From Mycolicibacterium sp. HK-90 (GTDB taxonomy: Bacteria; Actinomycetota; Actinomycetes; Mycobacteriales; Mycobacteriaceae): a DNA stretch of 64,000 nucleotides. Shown in pieces: positions 43,858-52,148 of the stretch (position 1 is its first letter; each line of letters opens with the position of its first letter). A program made the position numbers and the translations under genes. The notes beneath the pieces are model-generated. The model saw only the letters and a program-made list of their open reading frames with translations, was not told where the DNA came from and ran no database searches. The stretch spans positions 5,456,001 through 5,520,000 of the forward strand of contig NZ_CP129613.1 of the NCBI RefSeq assembly GCF_030486405.1. The letters run 5' to 3'.

Positions 43858-45093
43858 TTGACCACCATGAGTGCATGCCCGTTCGGTGCGGGGTACGACT
43901 TCACCGATCCCGACGTCCTGCTCCGCGGCATTCCCGTCGAGGAGTTCGCCCAGCTGCGCAAGACCGCGCCGGTGTGGTGGAACGAGCAGGGGGAATCGAT
44001 CTTCAACGACGGCGGCTACTGGGTGATCACCCGCCACGAGGACATCAAGACCATCTCCCGCGACGGCGGGACAGTGTGGTCGACCAATGCGAAAGGGGCC
44101 GTCATGCGGCTCCCAGAAGGGGTGACCTCCGAACAGCTCGACCTCACCAAGGCGCTGCTGATCAACCACGACGCTCCCGAGCACACCCGGCTGCGCAAGC
44201 TGGTGTCCCGGCTGTTCACACCACGGTCAGTGGCGGCACTCGAGGAGAAATTGGCCGTGGCCGCCCGTGACATCGTGGCTGCGGCGGCCGAAAAAGACAG
44301 CGGAAACTTCGTCGACGACATCGCGATGAGCCTGCCGCTGCTCGCGATCGCCGACCTGATCGGCGTTCCCGAGGAGGACCGGGAGAAGCTCTTCCACTGG
44401 ACCAACGCCATCATGAACACCGACGACCCGGATTTCGACAGTGATCCGACCATGGCCAACGCCGAGCTGATGGGCTACGCCTACAACATGGCCGAGCAGC
44501 GCCGGCAGTGTCCCGCCGACGACATCGTGACGCGCCTGGTCCAGGCCGACGTCGACGGTGATTCACTCGGGGAGGTCGAATTCGCGTTCTTCGTCATCCT
44601 GCTGGCCGTGGCCGGCAACGAGACCACCCGCAACGCCATGACGCACGGGATGAACGCATTCCTCGAAAACCCCGACCAGTGGGAGCTTTTCAAGCGTGAG
44701 CGCCCGGAGACCGCGGTCGACGAGATCATCCGCTGGGCCACCCCGGTGCACTGCTTCCAGCGCACCGCGCTGGTCGACACCGAGATCGGCGGCGTGACCG
44801 TGAAAGCCGGGCAGCGCGCCGGCCTCTTCTACAGCTCGGCCAACTACGACGAGGAAGTCTTCGACCAACCATTCCAATTCGACATCCTGCGCAATCCCAA
44901 CCCCCACCTGGCCTTCGGCGGCAACGGCGCCCACTACTGCATAGGCGCCAACCTGGCGCGCATGGAGATCAAGCTGATGTTCAACCAGATCGCCGACCAG
45001 ATCCCGGACATCACCAAGCTCGGTGAGCCGCAACGCCTCCGGTCCGGGTGGATCAACGGCGTCAAGGAGTTGCCGGTCTCGTATCGCGGTTGA
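43858..45093 (+). CDS. Cytochrome P450, CYP125/CYP142-like
   Basis: This 411-residue P450 has Y-D-F-T-D-P near the N-terminus, [43 protein letters not shown], the I-helix [16 protein letters not shown], and the heme loop [17 protein letters not shown] with Cys361. It closes with [14 protein letters not shown]. These blocks closely follow CYP125, the steroid C26 monooxygenase of mycobacteria, and its relative CYP142. TTG 43858 suits the AGGAG at 43842-43846; ATG 43867 is an alternative. A KstR-like box and a palindrome lie upstream. A sterol side-chain substrate is likely but the subfamily is not certain. Confidence 0.82.
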   Translation: MTTMSACPFGAGYDFTDPDVLLRGIPVEEFAQLRKTAPVWWNEQGESIFNDGGYWVITRHEDIKTISRDGGTVWSTNAKGAVMRLPEGVTSEQLDLTKALLINHDAPEHTRLRKLVSRLFTPRSVAALEEKLAVAARDIVAAAAEKDSGNFVDDIAMSLPLLAIADLIGVPEEDREKLFHWTNAIMNTDDPDFDSDPTMANAELMGYAYNMAEQRRQCPADDIVTRLVQADVDGDSLGEVEFAFFVILLAVAGNETTRNAMTHGMNAFLENPDQWELFKRERPETAVDEIIRWATPVHCFQRTALVDTEIGGVTVKAGQRAGLFYSSANYDEEVFDQPFQFDILRNPNPHLAFGGNGAHYCIGANLARMEIKLMFNQIADQIPDITKLGEPQRLRSGWINGVKELPVSYRG

Positions 45094-45119
45094 TCGGCGG
45101 TGTGACCCGCTCGTTGTTC

Positions 45120-45125
45120 TAGGAT
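45120..45125 (+). promoter_or_regulatory. -10 hexamer TAGGAT, leaderless tetR
   Basis: TAGGAT is 6 nt before ATG 45132. Confidence 0.55.
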
Positions 45126-45131
45126 TCGCCC

Positions 45132-45761
45132 ATGCGTACGCACGGGTGGTCGGGCTCAGCGCCGGCCAGCGACGAGGAGGCGATTGCCCGCATCCTCGAC
45201 GCTGCGGGCAACGCCATCGACGAGCGGGGTGCCGACTTCTCCATCGCCGACGTCGCGCGCACCCTCGGCGTGACCCGCCAGACCGTGTACCGCTATTTCC
45301 CGAGCACAGACGCCCTGCTGGTGGCGTCGGCGGTGAATGCCGCCAGCGACTTCCTGGACCGCGTGGCCGCCCACCTGCAGGGCGTCACGGACCCGGTAGA
45401 GGCGGTCGCCGAAGGCATCGCCATCGCCCTGGAGTGGCTACCCGAGGACAAGCACATCGGATTGCTGGTCGCCCCCGGCCGCGCCGACGCGCATACCGAG
45501 TCGGTGACCTCCGACGTGGCGGTCGACTTTGCCCGTGCCCTACTGCGCAAGTTCGACGTCGACTGGGCCGGCCTCGGCTACACCGACGCCGATCTCGATG
45601 AGCTCGCCGAGCACCTGCTCCGGATCATCCAGTCCTTCGTCATCGACCCGGGCCGGCCGCCGCGCACCGGCGAAGCACTGCGCAGTTACCTGCGGCGGTG
45701 GGTCGGCGCTGCCGTGGTGGGCGGGCACGTGGCATCCGAACGGCCGTCCGCGGGGATCTAG
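45132..45761 (+). CDS. TetR-family regulator
   Basis: This 209-residue regulator has helix-turn-helix ADFSIADVARTLGVTRQTVYRYFPSTDALLVAS (about 34-66). The C-terminal domain includes VEAVAEGIAIALEWLPEDKHIGLLVAPGR. ATG 45132 follows TAGGAT by 6 nt, so it has its own leaderless promoter 38 bp after the P450. It could bind the palindrome at 43787-43811, which is inferred from proximity only. Confidence 0.85.
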   Translation: MRTHGWSGSAPASDEEAIARILDAAGNAIDERGADFSIADVARTLGVTRQTVYRYFPSTDALLVASAVNAASDFLDRVAAHLQGVTDPVEAVAEGIAIALEWLPEDKHIGLLVAPGRADAHTESVTSDVAVDFARALLRKFDVDWAGLGYTDADLDELAEHLLRIIQSFVIDPGRPPRTGEALRSYLRRWVGAAVVGGHVASERPSAGI

Positions 45762-45772
45762 CCCGGCCCGCA

Positions 45773-46471
45773 TCAGCGCCGTTCGAAATGCTGGTAGTCG
45801 ATCGGATCACGCCAGTGTCCGCCCCACCTCCAGCCGTGCTCGGCGAAAGTCCGGGTCACCACGTCGCCGTCGCGGATCATCCCCTGCTCGGTGCGGTTGC
45901 GGTCGAGGTAGGCCCGCGCGGTGCTGGGCTGCACGTCGCCGGACGCCGAGAAATACGGGTTCAACAGCGGGTTGATGTCGACTGCCCGACCGTAGGCGTG
46001 CAGAGACCAGGAGCCGCTCGGCAGCGATCGGCAATTGAACGCCGAGGTGTTGTTGTCCTGCATCGACAACTCATCTGAGGCGTCCGGATAGTTGTCGACG
46101 GTGCGCATCCTCTCGATCGGGAATCGCGCCGAGTACAACCGCGCGAAGATCGCGATCACATCACTCACCGCATCACGGTGTACCACCAACTCACCGCGAT
46201 GCGGACGCCCGTCAAAACCGAGGTACGACAGACTGATTCGGCGAAGGTCGGCGGGCGACACCGGGCAACCCGGTCGCCAGGTGGCACCCAGCGCCGCCGC
46301 GTCGACCTGCTGGACCCTGGCGGGCTGATCCACCACCGCACCGGCCCGCGGCGGTTGTGGCGCACCGGTGGCGGCCACCGGCGCCCGGTCCGGCTGCGCC
46401 GCACAACCAGACGTACACCCGGCGAGCAAGCCCATCACCAGGACGCAAATGCGGACCGTTGCCATGTCCAC
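45773..46471 (-). CDS. M15-family D-alanyl-D-alanine carboxypeptidase-like lipoprotein
   Basis: This 232-residue protein has a lipoprotein signal with lipobox LLAGC (Cys19). The mature part carries the M15 zinc peptidase motifs: SLHAYGRAVDINPLLNPY (H-x-x-G-x-A-V-D) and RWGGHWRDPIDYQHFE (D-x-x-H-F). Such enzymes trim peptidoglycan peptides. GTG 46471 is placed 6 nt after TAGAGT (46483-46478), a leaderless start; ATG 46465 is two codons shorter. There are no vancomycin-resistance genes nearby. Confidence 0.85.
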   Translation of the reverse strand: MDMATVRICVLVMGLLAGCTSGCAAQPDRAPVAATGAPQPPRAGAVVDQPARVQQVDAAALGATWRPGCPVSPADLRRISLSYLGFDGRPHRGELVVHRDAVSDVIAIFARLYSARFPIERMRTVDNYPDASDELSMQDNNTSAFNCRSLPSGSWSLHAYGRAVDINPLLNPYFSASGDVQPSTARAYLDRNRTEQGMIRDGDVVTRTFAEHGWRWGGHWRDPIDYQHFERR

Positions 46472-46477
46472 CCCGCC

Positions 46478-46483
46478 ACTCTA
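46478..46483 (-). promoter_or_regulatory. -10 hexamer TAGAGT, leaderless M15 gene
   Basis: On the minus strand TAGAGT is followed by GGCGGG and GTG 46471. Confidence 0.5.
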
Positions 46484-46530
46484 AGTCGCAGAGCCGAGCG
46501 ACTGGAAGCAGCGATGACGGCCGCAGCCGG

Positions 46531-47757
46531 CTAGACCACGGTCAGTGGCAGCGACTTCCGTGGCTCGAACACGAACGACGCGCCCCCGCTGAACTTCGTC
46601 ACCGCGACCTCATCGAATTCCTTGGCTGCGGTTTCAGTTTCGATGACGCGAGCAGTCCACTCGGTATCCGAACCGATGACCTCCACCGAGAGGTGGGGGT
46701 TGACCGCGGCGACGACGGCCTCCAACGGCCGAGTCTCGGCAGGCCCGGTCAACGCGACCCAGGAACCGTCTTCGTGCGCCGCCGAGCGGCACACGGACAC
46801 CGTGTCGGGCCCGAACTCGGCGTCGACGTATGCCGAGGGATTGAACATCGGATGCAATTCGAGGACCCGCACCGCGCCTTCGATACCGCCGGGCAGATCG
46901 AGAGCCCGGTGGATGCGCTCGGCACCCAGCCCGGCCACACCGATCAGCTGCTTGGTGCAGATCTCGGTCGCGAGTTCGGTATTCGCCCCAGCCCGTGCAC
47001 CCACCGCCAGAATGAACGACAGGTTCAGCAGGTGCATCTGCAGGCACACTTCGTCGGCGATGCGGACCAGAGCCGAGTGCGAGAACGCCGCGAAGTCGAA
47101 GTCCGACAGCAATGGCCCCGAGTAGTCGGAGGCCCCGTCATCGGAGGGATCGATGGCATCCAAAACTGTTCGCGCGGCCCGGGTCCGGCCGATCACCTCG
47201 AGTGCCGGGATGTCGTCGACCTCCGGGTAGGACTCGTCGATGATGACGGTCCAGGCGCAGTGCGGCTGCCGGTCGGCGGGTGTCCGGGGCGGCCGGTGAA
47301 TAGGGCGCACCTGGCACTTGCGGTTGGTGGCCAGCGCGGTGGCGTCGAAGGTCGGATCCTCGATGTCATGGCACATGCCGCGCACGTAGTCCTCGCCCAT
47401 CGGCTCGACATCGAGCAGCGCCCCACAGTGGTCGAGGTGGAACTCGCCGTGCCAGCGGTCATGAACGGTGTAGCGGAAGTCCATGAACTGCGGCGGGGCC
47501 CCGATGTCGAGCTGCAACCCTTTGAAGATGGTGATGATGTCGACGCCCTCGTACTTGAGCGCCTTCTGCATGCGCCTGGTGTAGATCGGGCTCGACGCCG
47601 CCCACTCCTCGATGGCGATCTGCAGCATTTCCGGTCGGCCGAAATTGCTGATGCACCAGGCCATCCCGGAGCGGTCGATCATCTGGCCCATGAGCAAGAG
47701 CTCCGGCACCAGCTTGACCAGCTCGTCGCGGGTCAGCGAGGCATACCTACTTGTCAT
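46531..47757 (-). CDS. Conserved protein of unknown function with a His/Cys cluster
   Basis: I do not recognise this 408-residue soluble protein. The most striking part is 98-170: HDRWHGEFHLDHCGALL (His107, Asp109, His110, Cys111), MCHDIEDPTFDATA (Cys129, His130), KCQVRPIHRPPR (Cys148, His154) and PHCAWTV (His166, Cys167), a likely metal or cofactor site. The C-terminal half is helical with LQMHLLNLSFILAVGARAG. It overlaps the carboxymuconolactone-decarboxylase-like gene by 11 bp, so it is the last member of the aldA operon (51348 to 46531) and presumably acts in the same pathway. It has no signal peptide. Confidence 0.7.
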   Translation of the reverse strand: MTSRYASLTRDELVKLVPELLLMGQMIDRSGMAWCISNFGRPEMLQIAIEEWAASSPIYTRRMQKALKYEGVDIITIFKGLQLDIGAPPQFMDFRYTVHDRWHGEFHLDHCGALLDVEPMGEDYVRGMCHDIEDPTFDATALATNRKCQVRPIHRPPRTPADRQPHCAWTVIIDESYPEVDDIPALEVIGRTRAARTVLDAIDPSDDGASDYSGPLLSDFDFAAFSHSALVRIADEVCLQMHLLNLSFILAVGARAGANTELATEICTKQLIGVAGLGAERIHRALDLPGGIEGAVRVLELHPMFNPSAYVDAEFGPDTVSVCRSAAHEDGSWVALTGPAETRPLEAVVAAVNPHLSVEVIGSDTEWTARVIETETAAKEFDEVAVTKFSGGASFVFEPRKSLPLTVV

Positions 47758-48190
47758 CGAGCTCGCTCCCGGTGTTCATCTTGACCGCGGCGTTCACGTT
47801 GGCGCGCCGGTCCTCGGCCAGCCCCTTCTCGGCGGCCTTGCGCCGCTTGGCCACGACCTTGGACACCGTGCCGTTGAGCCCGGAACCGAGCGGGAAGCCG
47901 AGGTACTGGGTGAGGAAGATGGCGATGTCCTTGAGCTCTTCCTCGGTGAACTCGCCGTTGAGCAGCGCGGCATTGACCTGAATCTCGGCGAGGTCCTGCG
48001 AGCCGACAGCGGTGACCGCAGACAACGTCATCAGCCGCTTCTCGCGCATCGACAGTCCGGGCTTGCTCCAGATGGTGCCGAACAGGTGGTCCACGGTGAG
48101 ATCGAAGTACGGATCGCCCTCGATGTTGGGCATCTCCCAGCCGTAGACCTCGTTCATCTTGGCCAGGCCCTTGGCGCGCAACTCGTCCAT
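47747..48190 (-). CDS. Carboxymuconolactone decarboxylase (CMD) family protein
   Basis: This 147-residue helical protein resembles Rv0771. It has GLAKMNEVYGWEMPNIEGDPYFDLTVDHLFGTIW and LSMREKRLMTLSAVTAVGSQDLAEIQVNAALLNGEFTEEEL, the CMD domain. The AhpD-type C-x-x-C is absent, so it is nearer to gamma-CMD than to the alkylhydroperoxidase branch. It lies in the aldA operon, 11 bp after the dehydrogenase gene. The product acted on is not known. Confidence 0.85.
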   Translation of the reverse strand: MDELRAKGLAKMNEVYGWEMPNIEGDPYFDLTVDHLFGTIWSKPGLSMREKRLMTLSAVTAVGSQDLAEIQVNAALLNGEFTEEELKDIAIFLTQYLGFPLGSGLNGTVSKVVAKRRKAAEKGLAEDRRANVNAAVKMNTGSELDDK

Positions 48191-48201
48191 CGAAAGTTCT
48201 C

Positions 48202-49047
48202 CTAGTCGTTCTCGTGCGGTACGCCGAGGCCCTCGGCGAGCCGTTGCAGGGCCACCTGGGCCAACGGAAGATCCACTCCCACAACATCGCCGAGGCCGAT
48301 GGCCAGGCTCAGATCCTTCTCCCCCAGCCCGCGGGTGTGGGTGAAGGCGTCGTACAGCCAGTGGTCCGGGGTCAGCTCGGCCATGTTGTCGCGCACGATG
48401 ATCGCACCCGGCCCACTGGTCAGCGCGTCGGTGTGACGCACCACGCGGCCCAGTGCGCCGAGGTCCAGGCCCGCCGCCTCGGCCAGCTTCATCGCCTCAC
48501 ACGCTGCCGCATAGGAGGTGAAGGTCAGCATGTTGCGGGCCAGCTTCATCCGGGTGCCTGCGCCCGGCTCGCCGGCGTGGATCACCATCGAGCCGAACTG
48601 CTTGAGCGCGGGCTTGATCCGCTCGTAGACGGGCCGCTCGGCGCCGACCATGATGGCCAGCTCACCCTTCTCAGCGGCCGCGCCGCCGCCGCTGACCGGG
48701 GCGTCGACGATGGAGATCCCCTGCGGCTTGTACTGCTCGGCGAGCTCGGCCGCGGTGGTGTCGCTGATCGTCGAGTGGATCACGATCACGGTGTCCGGCT
48801 TGACCTTCGGCGCCAGGTCGGCAATCACCGAACGCACCTGCTCGTCGTTGAGCACCGTGATGCTGATGATGTCGGCCTGTGCCACATCGGCGACGTCGTC
48901 GGCCAGCGTCGCGCCGAGTTCCTCGAACGGCGCCATCGATTCGGCCCGCACGTCGTACACGACGAACCCGCCCGGCCATTCGGCCAGCCGCTTGGCCATC
49001 GGGGCACCCATGTTGCCCAGGCCGATGTAACCATATTTGAGACTCAT
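48202..49047 (-). CDS. 3-hydroxyisobutyrate-dehydrogenase-family oxidoreductase
   Basis: This 281-residue NAD(P)-dependent beta-hydroxyacid dehydrogenase matches Rv0770. The Rossmann motif is YGYIGLGNMGAPMAKRLAEW, the substrate loop VDAPVSGGGAAAEKGELAIMVG, and the catalytic lysine lies in GAGTRMKLARNMLTF (K near 170). The actual substrate may be a CoA-free beta-hydroxy or semialdehyde compound. The ATG overlaps the SDR stop by 4 bases, and CMD follows. Confidence 0.88.
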   Translation of the reverse strand: MSLKYGYIGLGNMGAPMAKRLAEWPGGFVVYDVRAESMAPFEELGATLADDVADVAQADIISITVLNDEQVRSVIADLAPKVKPDTVIVIHSTISDTTAAELAEQYKPQGISIVDAPVSGGGAAAEKGELAIMVGAERPVYERIKPALKQFGSMVIHAGEPGAGTRMKLARNMLTFTSYAAACEAMKLAEAAGLDLGALGRVVRHTDALTSGPGAIIVRDNMAELTPDHWLYDAFTHTRGLGEKDLSLAIGLGDVVGVDLPLAQVALQRLAEGLGVPHEND

Positions 49048-49802
49048 GACCGGATGATCTGTCCGCCGTCGACGTTGAAGATCTGCCCGGTGATCCACTT
49101 GGCCTGATCGCTCAGCAGGAACAGGCACATACCGACCAGGTCCTCGGGCTGGCCCATGCGGGACAACGGGATTCCCTTGACGATGTCGTCCACCATCTCC
49201 TTGGGCGTGGTGGTGCGGTTGGCCTCGGTGTCGATCGGGCCGGGCGCGATGGCGTTGATGCGGATGTTCTGGCCGCCGAGCTCCCGCGACAGCTGCTGGG
49301 TCAGGCCGTTGATGCCGACCTTGGCCAGACCGTAGTAGTTGGCATACAGCCAGGCCGCGGTCGAGGACTGGTTGACGATCGCGCCGCCACCGCGCTTGGC
49401 CATCTTGCGGTACACCGCGCGGGTGCACACCAGCGCGCCGTCGAGGTTCACGCTCATGAACTTCTTGTAGTAGTCCCAGTCGACGGTGAGCAGGAAGTCG
49501 AGTTTCATCCCGCCGAAGATCGCGGCGTTGTTCACCAGGTAGTCGATGCCACCGAACTCCGAAAGCGTTTGCGCCGCCATGTCCTTGGCCGAGTCGATGT
49601 CGGAGACGTCGACGCGCACCGCCAGCGCGTTGCCGCCCTCACCCTTGATGCCGTCGGCGACCTTCTGCGCACCTTCGGTGTTGATGTCGGCGACCACCAC
49701 GGCGGCGCCCTCACGGGCCAGCGCCTCGGCATAGGCCTGGCCGATCCCGCCGCCGGCGCCGGTGACGATGGCCACCTTGTTGTCGAACTGTCCCATGTTC
49801 AT
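49044..49802 (-). CDS. Short-chain dehydrogenase/reductase (Rv0769-like)
   Basis: This classical SDR of 252 residues has cofactor motif VTGAGGGIGQAYAEAL, NNAA, catalytic S-S-T and YYGLAK, then NAIAPGPIDTEANRT and a C-terminal I-F-N-V-D-G-G-Q. It lies 77 bp downstream of aldA; that gap holds TGGCCAGT/ACTGGCCA, an imperfectly placed inverted repeat. ATG 49796 (MGQFDNK) is an equally good start. It probably oxidises an alcohol intermediate of the aldA pathway. Confidence 0.88.
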   Translation of the reverse strand: MNMGQFDNKVAIVTGAGGGIGQAYAEALAREGAAVVVADINTEGAQKVADGIKGEGGNALAVRVDVSDIDSAKDMAAQTLSEFGGIDYLVNNAAIFGGMKLDFLLTVDWDYYKKFMSVNLDGALVCTRAVYRKMAKRGGGAIVNQSSTAAWLYANYYGLAKVGINGLTQQLSRELGGQNIRINAIAPGPIDTEANRTTTPKEMVDDIVKGIPLSRMGQPEDLVGMCLFLLSDQAKWITGQIFNVDGGQIIRS

Positions 49803-49878
49803 TCCTTTCCCGCCGAATGGCCAGTCAGTGCACGGTCTTCACGAGAATGCGTGTCATAACTGGCCACTGGGCACCGTC

Positions 49879-51348
49879 CTAGTTCGCGAGGGTCGCGATG
49901 CACTTGATCTCGGTGTATTCCTCGAAGCCGGCCAGCCCCATCTCGCGGCCGACTCCGGACTGCTTGTAGCCGCCGAACGGGGCATCGGCCGAGTACCAGA
50001 TGCCGCCGTTGACGTTGACGGTGCCGACCCGCATGCGCGCCGCGACGGCCTGGGCACGGGCGTCATCGCCGGAGAACACCGTGCCGGACAGGCCGTACGG
50101 CGAATCGTTGGCGATACGCACCGCGTCGTCGTCGCCGTCGTGGGCGATCACGGTCAGCACGGGGCCGAAGATTTCTTCACGGGACACCCGGGCGTCGTTG
50201 TCCAGCCCGGCGATCACCGTCGGCTCGATGAAGAAACCGGTGTCGAGGTCTGCCGGACGTCCACCGCCGCAGGCGAACCGGCCGCCTTCCTGCAGAGCCA
50301 GGTCCAGGTAGGACTGCACCCGGTCACGCTGCCGGGCCGAGATCAGCGGGCCGCACACCGTGCGCTTGCTGTTGGGGTCACCGGGCTTGATGCCGCCCAG
50401 AGTCGCCGCCGCGGCCTCGACCGCCTCGTCGTAACGGGCCCTCGGCACCACCAGGCGCGTGGTGATCGCGCAGCCCTGACCGGCGTGCATGGCCACGGTG
50501 AAGGCGGCCATCGAGCAGGCCCCGGCCAGGTCGGCGTCGTCGAGCACCAGGAAGGCGGACTTGCCGCCGAGTTCCAGGAACACCTTCTTGAGCGTGAGCG
50601 CCGCATCGGTCATCACCGCGCGCCCGGTCGCGGTGGATCCGGTGAACGACACCATGTCCACCCGAGGGTCCTTGGACAGCAGCGCGCCCACCGAGTGATC
50701 GTTGGACGTGACGACGTTGATCACGCCGGCCGGGAAATCGGTCTGCTCGGCGATGATCTGACCGATCGCGGCCGCCGCCCATGGGGTGTCCGGGGCCGGC
50801 TTGAGGATCAGGGTGTTGCCCGCGGCCAGGGCCGGGCCGACCTTGGCCAGGTTGATCTGGTGCGGGAAGTTCCACGGCGTGATGGCCCCGACGACGCCGA
50901 CGGCCTCGCGGGCGATCTTGCGGTTGGTCGGGATTCCCTGCGGGGTGGCGTAGCCGAGATCGGTTGTCCACTCATAGTTCTCGGCGGTGTCGGCCGAGAA
51001 CGCCAGATCGTCGATCGGGCCTTCCAATTGCGCGCCCGCCGTGAGCATCCGGGGTGCGCCCACTTCGGCGATGGTCAGTTCCCGTAGTTCCTCGACGTTT
51101 TCGCGCAGCGCGTCCCGCAGCTGACGCAGGCAGCGCACCCGGAGCGCGTGGTTCGTCGACCAGTCGGTGTCGTCGAAGGCGCGGCGGGCCGCGTCGATGG
51201 CGTTGCCCATGTCCTCGGCGTTCGCGTCGGCGGCGACGCCGAGCACCTCCTCGGTCGCGGGATTGACGGTCTCGAATGTCCCGCCACCGCCGGCGACGAG
51301 CTTTCCGTCGATCAGCAGTTGACTCTGGCGATCGGCCAGTACCGGCAT
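49879..51348 (-). CDS. aldA: NAD-dependent aldehyde dehydrogenase
   Basis: This 489-residue ALDH matches Rv0768. It has the cofactor loop TPWNFPHQINLAKVGPALAAGN, SFTGSTATGRAVM, the general-base Glu259 in FLELGGKS and nucleophile Cys293 in HAGQGCAITTR; E-E-I-F-G-P-V lies near 385. ATG 51348 is preferred over an upstream frame to 51414. It heads the five-gene operon aldA-SDR-dehydrogenase-CMD-unknown. Its promoter region carries one copy of the GGACA/TGTCC palindrome shared with the divergent TetR operon. Confidence 0.92.
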   Translation of the reverse strand: MPVLADRQSQLLIDGKLVAGGGGTFETVNPATEEVLGVAADANAEDMGNAIDAARRAFDDTDWSTNHALRVRCLRQLRDALRENVEELRELTIAEVGAPRMLTAGAQLEGPIDDLAFSADTAENYEWTTDLGYATPQGIPTNRKIAREAVGVVGAITPWNFPHQINLAKVGPALAAGNTLILKPAPDTPWAAAAIGQIIAEQTDFPAGVINVVTSNDHSVGALLSKDPRVDMVSFTGSTATGRAVMTDAALTLKKVFLELGGKSAFLVLDDADLAGACSMAAFTVAMHAGQGCAITTRLVVPRARYDEAVEAAAATLGGIKPGDPNSKRTVCGPLISARQRDRVQSYLDLALQEGGRFACGGGRPADLDTGFFIEPTVIAGLDNDARVSREEIFGPVLTVIAHDGDDDAVRIANDSPYGLSGTVFSGDDARAQAVAARMRVGTVNVNGGIWYSADAPFGGYKQSGVGREMGLAGFEEYTEIKCIATLAN

Positions 51349-51373
51349 TGGTGAACTCCACTTCACGAATTCT

Positions 51374-51385
51374 GGACAACTGTCC
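51374..51385. promoter_or_regulatory. Operator copy 1: GGACAACTGTCC
   Basis: This palindrome (GGACA-AC-TGTCC) lies 26-37 bp upstream of aldA and overlaps the candidate minus-strand -10 CAGAAT. It shares core and spacing with the copy at 51530-51543. Confidence 0.55.
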
Positions 51386-51524
51386 GGCTGTCTCGTCTCG
51401 AACGATAGCCGCACTCAATGTCGAGCCGCAAGGGTGGACCCCATCGCCAGGTAGCCACCACCCGAATGGCCAGTTCATCGCCGCCTTCCCGGATCCGCAC
51501 TTGCCGAATCTCAACATCGTCGGA

Positions 51525-51543
51525 TAACTTGGACATGTGTCCA
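51525..51543. promoter_or_regulatory. -10 TAACTT plus operator copy 2 TGGACATGTGTCCA over the tetR start
   Basis: TAACTT (51525-51530) is followed by 6 bases and GTG 51537, a leaderless start. The perfect palindrome TGGACA-TG-TGTCCA (51530-51543) covers the transcription and translation start, so a bound repressor would block RNA polymerase directly. Confidence 0.6.
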
Positions 51544-52148
51544 GCGATGCAGTGTCCGCAGTCACAGAGCCCGCTCCGGAGCCAGGCAAGGAGACGCCGC
51601 GCAACCGCCGGCAGGAAGAGACCTTCCGCAAGGTCCTGACCGCCGGGACCGAGATGTTGCGCGAATCGTCCTATGCCGATCTGACGGTGCGCGCGGTCGC
51701 CGCACGCGCCGGGGTGGCCCCGGCCACGGCCTACACCTACTTCTCGTCGAAGAACCACCTGATCGCCGAGATGTACCTGGATCTCGTCAGCCGGTGTCCG
51801 TACTTCACCGACGTGAACGACTCCATGACCACCCGTGTCGATGCGGCGCTGCGGGCGCTGACGCTCGTCGTCGCCGACGAACCCGAGGTCGCCGCCGCCT
51901 GCACCACGGCCCTGTTGGGCGGCGGAACCGATCCAGCGGTCCGCAAGGTGCGCGACCGCATCGGCGCCGAGATCCACAAACGCATCCGGTCGGCCGTCGG
52001 ACCGGATGCCGATCCTCGCATCGTCTCCGCCCTGGAGATGACGTTCTTCGGCGCGCTGGTCAATGCGGGCAGCGGCGCCTTCACCTACCACCAGATCGCC
52101 GACCGTTTGACCTATGTGGTCGGACTCGTCCTCGGAGAAGACAAATGA
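51537..52148 (+). CDS. TetR-family regulator of the divergent oxidation operons (Rv0767c-like)
   Basis: This 203-residue regulator has a helix-turn-helix at [36 protein letters not shown] (about 45-80). The C-terminal ligand domain contains VADEPEVAAACTTALLGGG. GTG 51537 lies inside the TGGACA/TGTCCA palindrome, which suggests strict autorepression. The stop overlaps the cyp123 start by 4 bases (ATGA). It probably controls both its own operon and the divergent aldA operon. Confidence 0.9.
   Translation: MSSDAVSAVTEPAPEPGKETPRNRRQEETFRKVLTAGTEMLRESSYADLTVRAVAARAGVAPATAYTYFSSKNHLIAEMYLDLVSRCPYFTDVNDSMTTRVDAALRALTLVVADEPEVAAACTTALLGGGTDPAVRKVRDRIGAEIHKRIRSAVGPDADPRIVSALEMTFFGALVNAGSGAFTYHQIADRLTYVVGLVLGEDK

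Noticed and set aside
42490..44184. Extended purD start at 44184
   Set aside because: The extra 142 residues are antisense to the P450 gene; PurD homology begins exactly at GTG 43758 with a -10 box 6 nt upstream.
51349..51536. KstR-type site controlling cyp123/cyp51
   Set aside because: No AACnnGTT palindrome was found between aldA and the TetR gene; only the GGACA/TGTCC repeats stand out.
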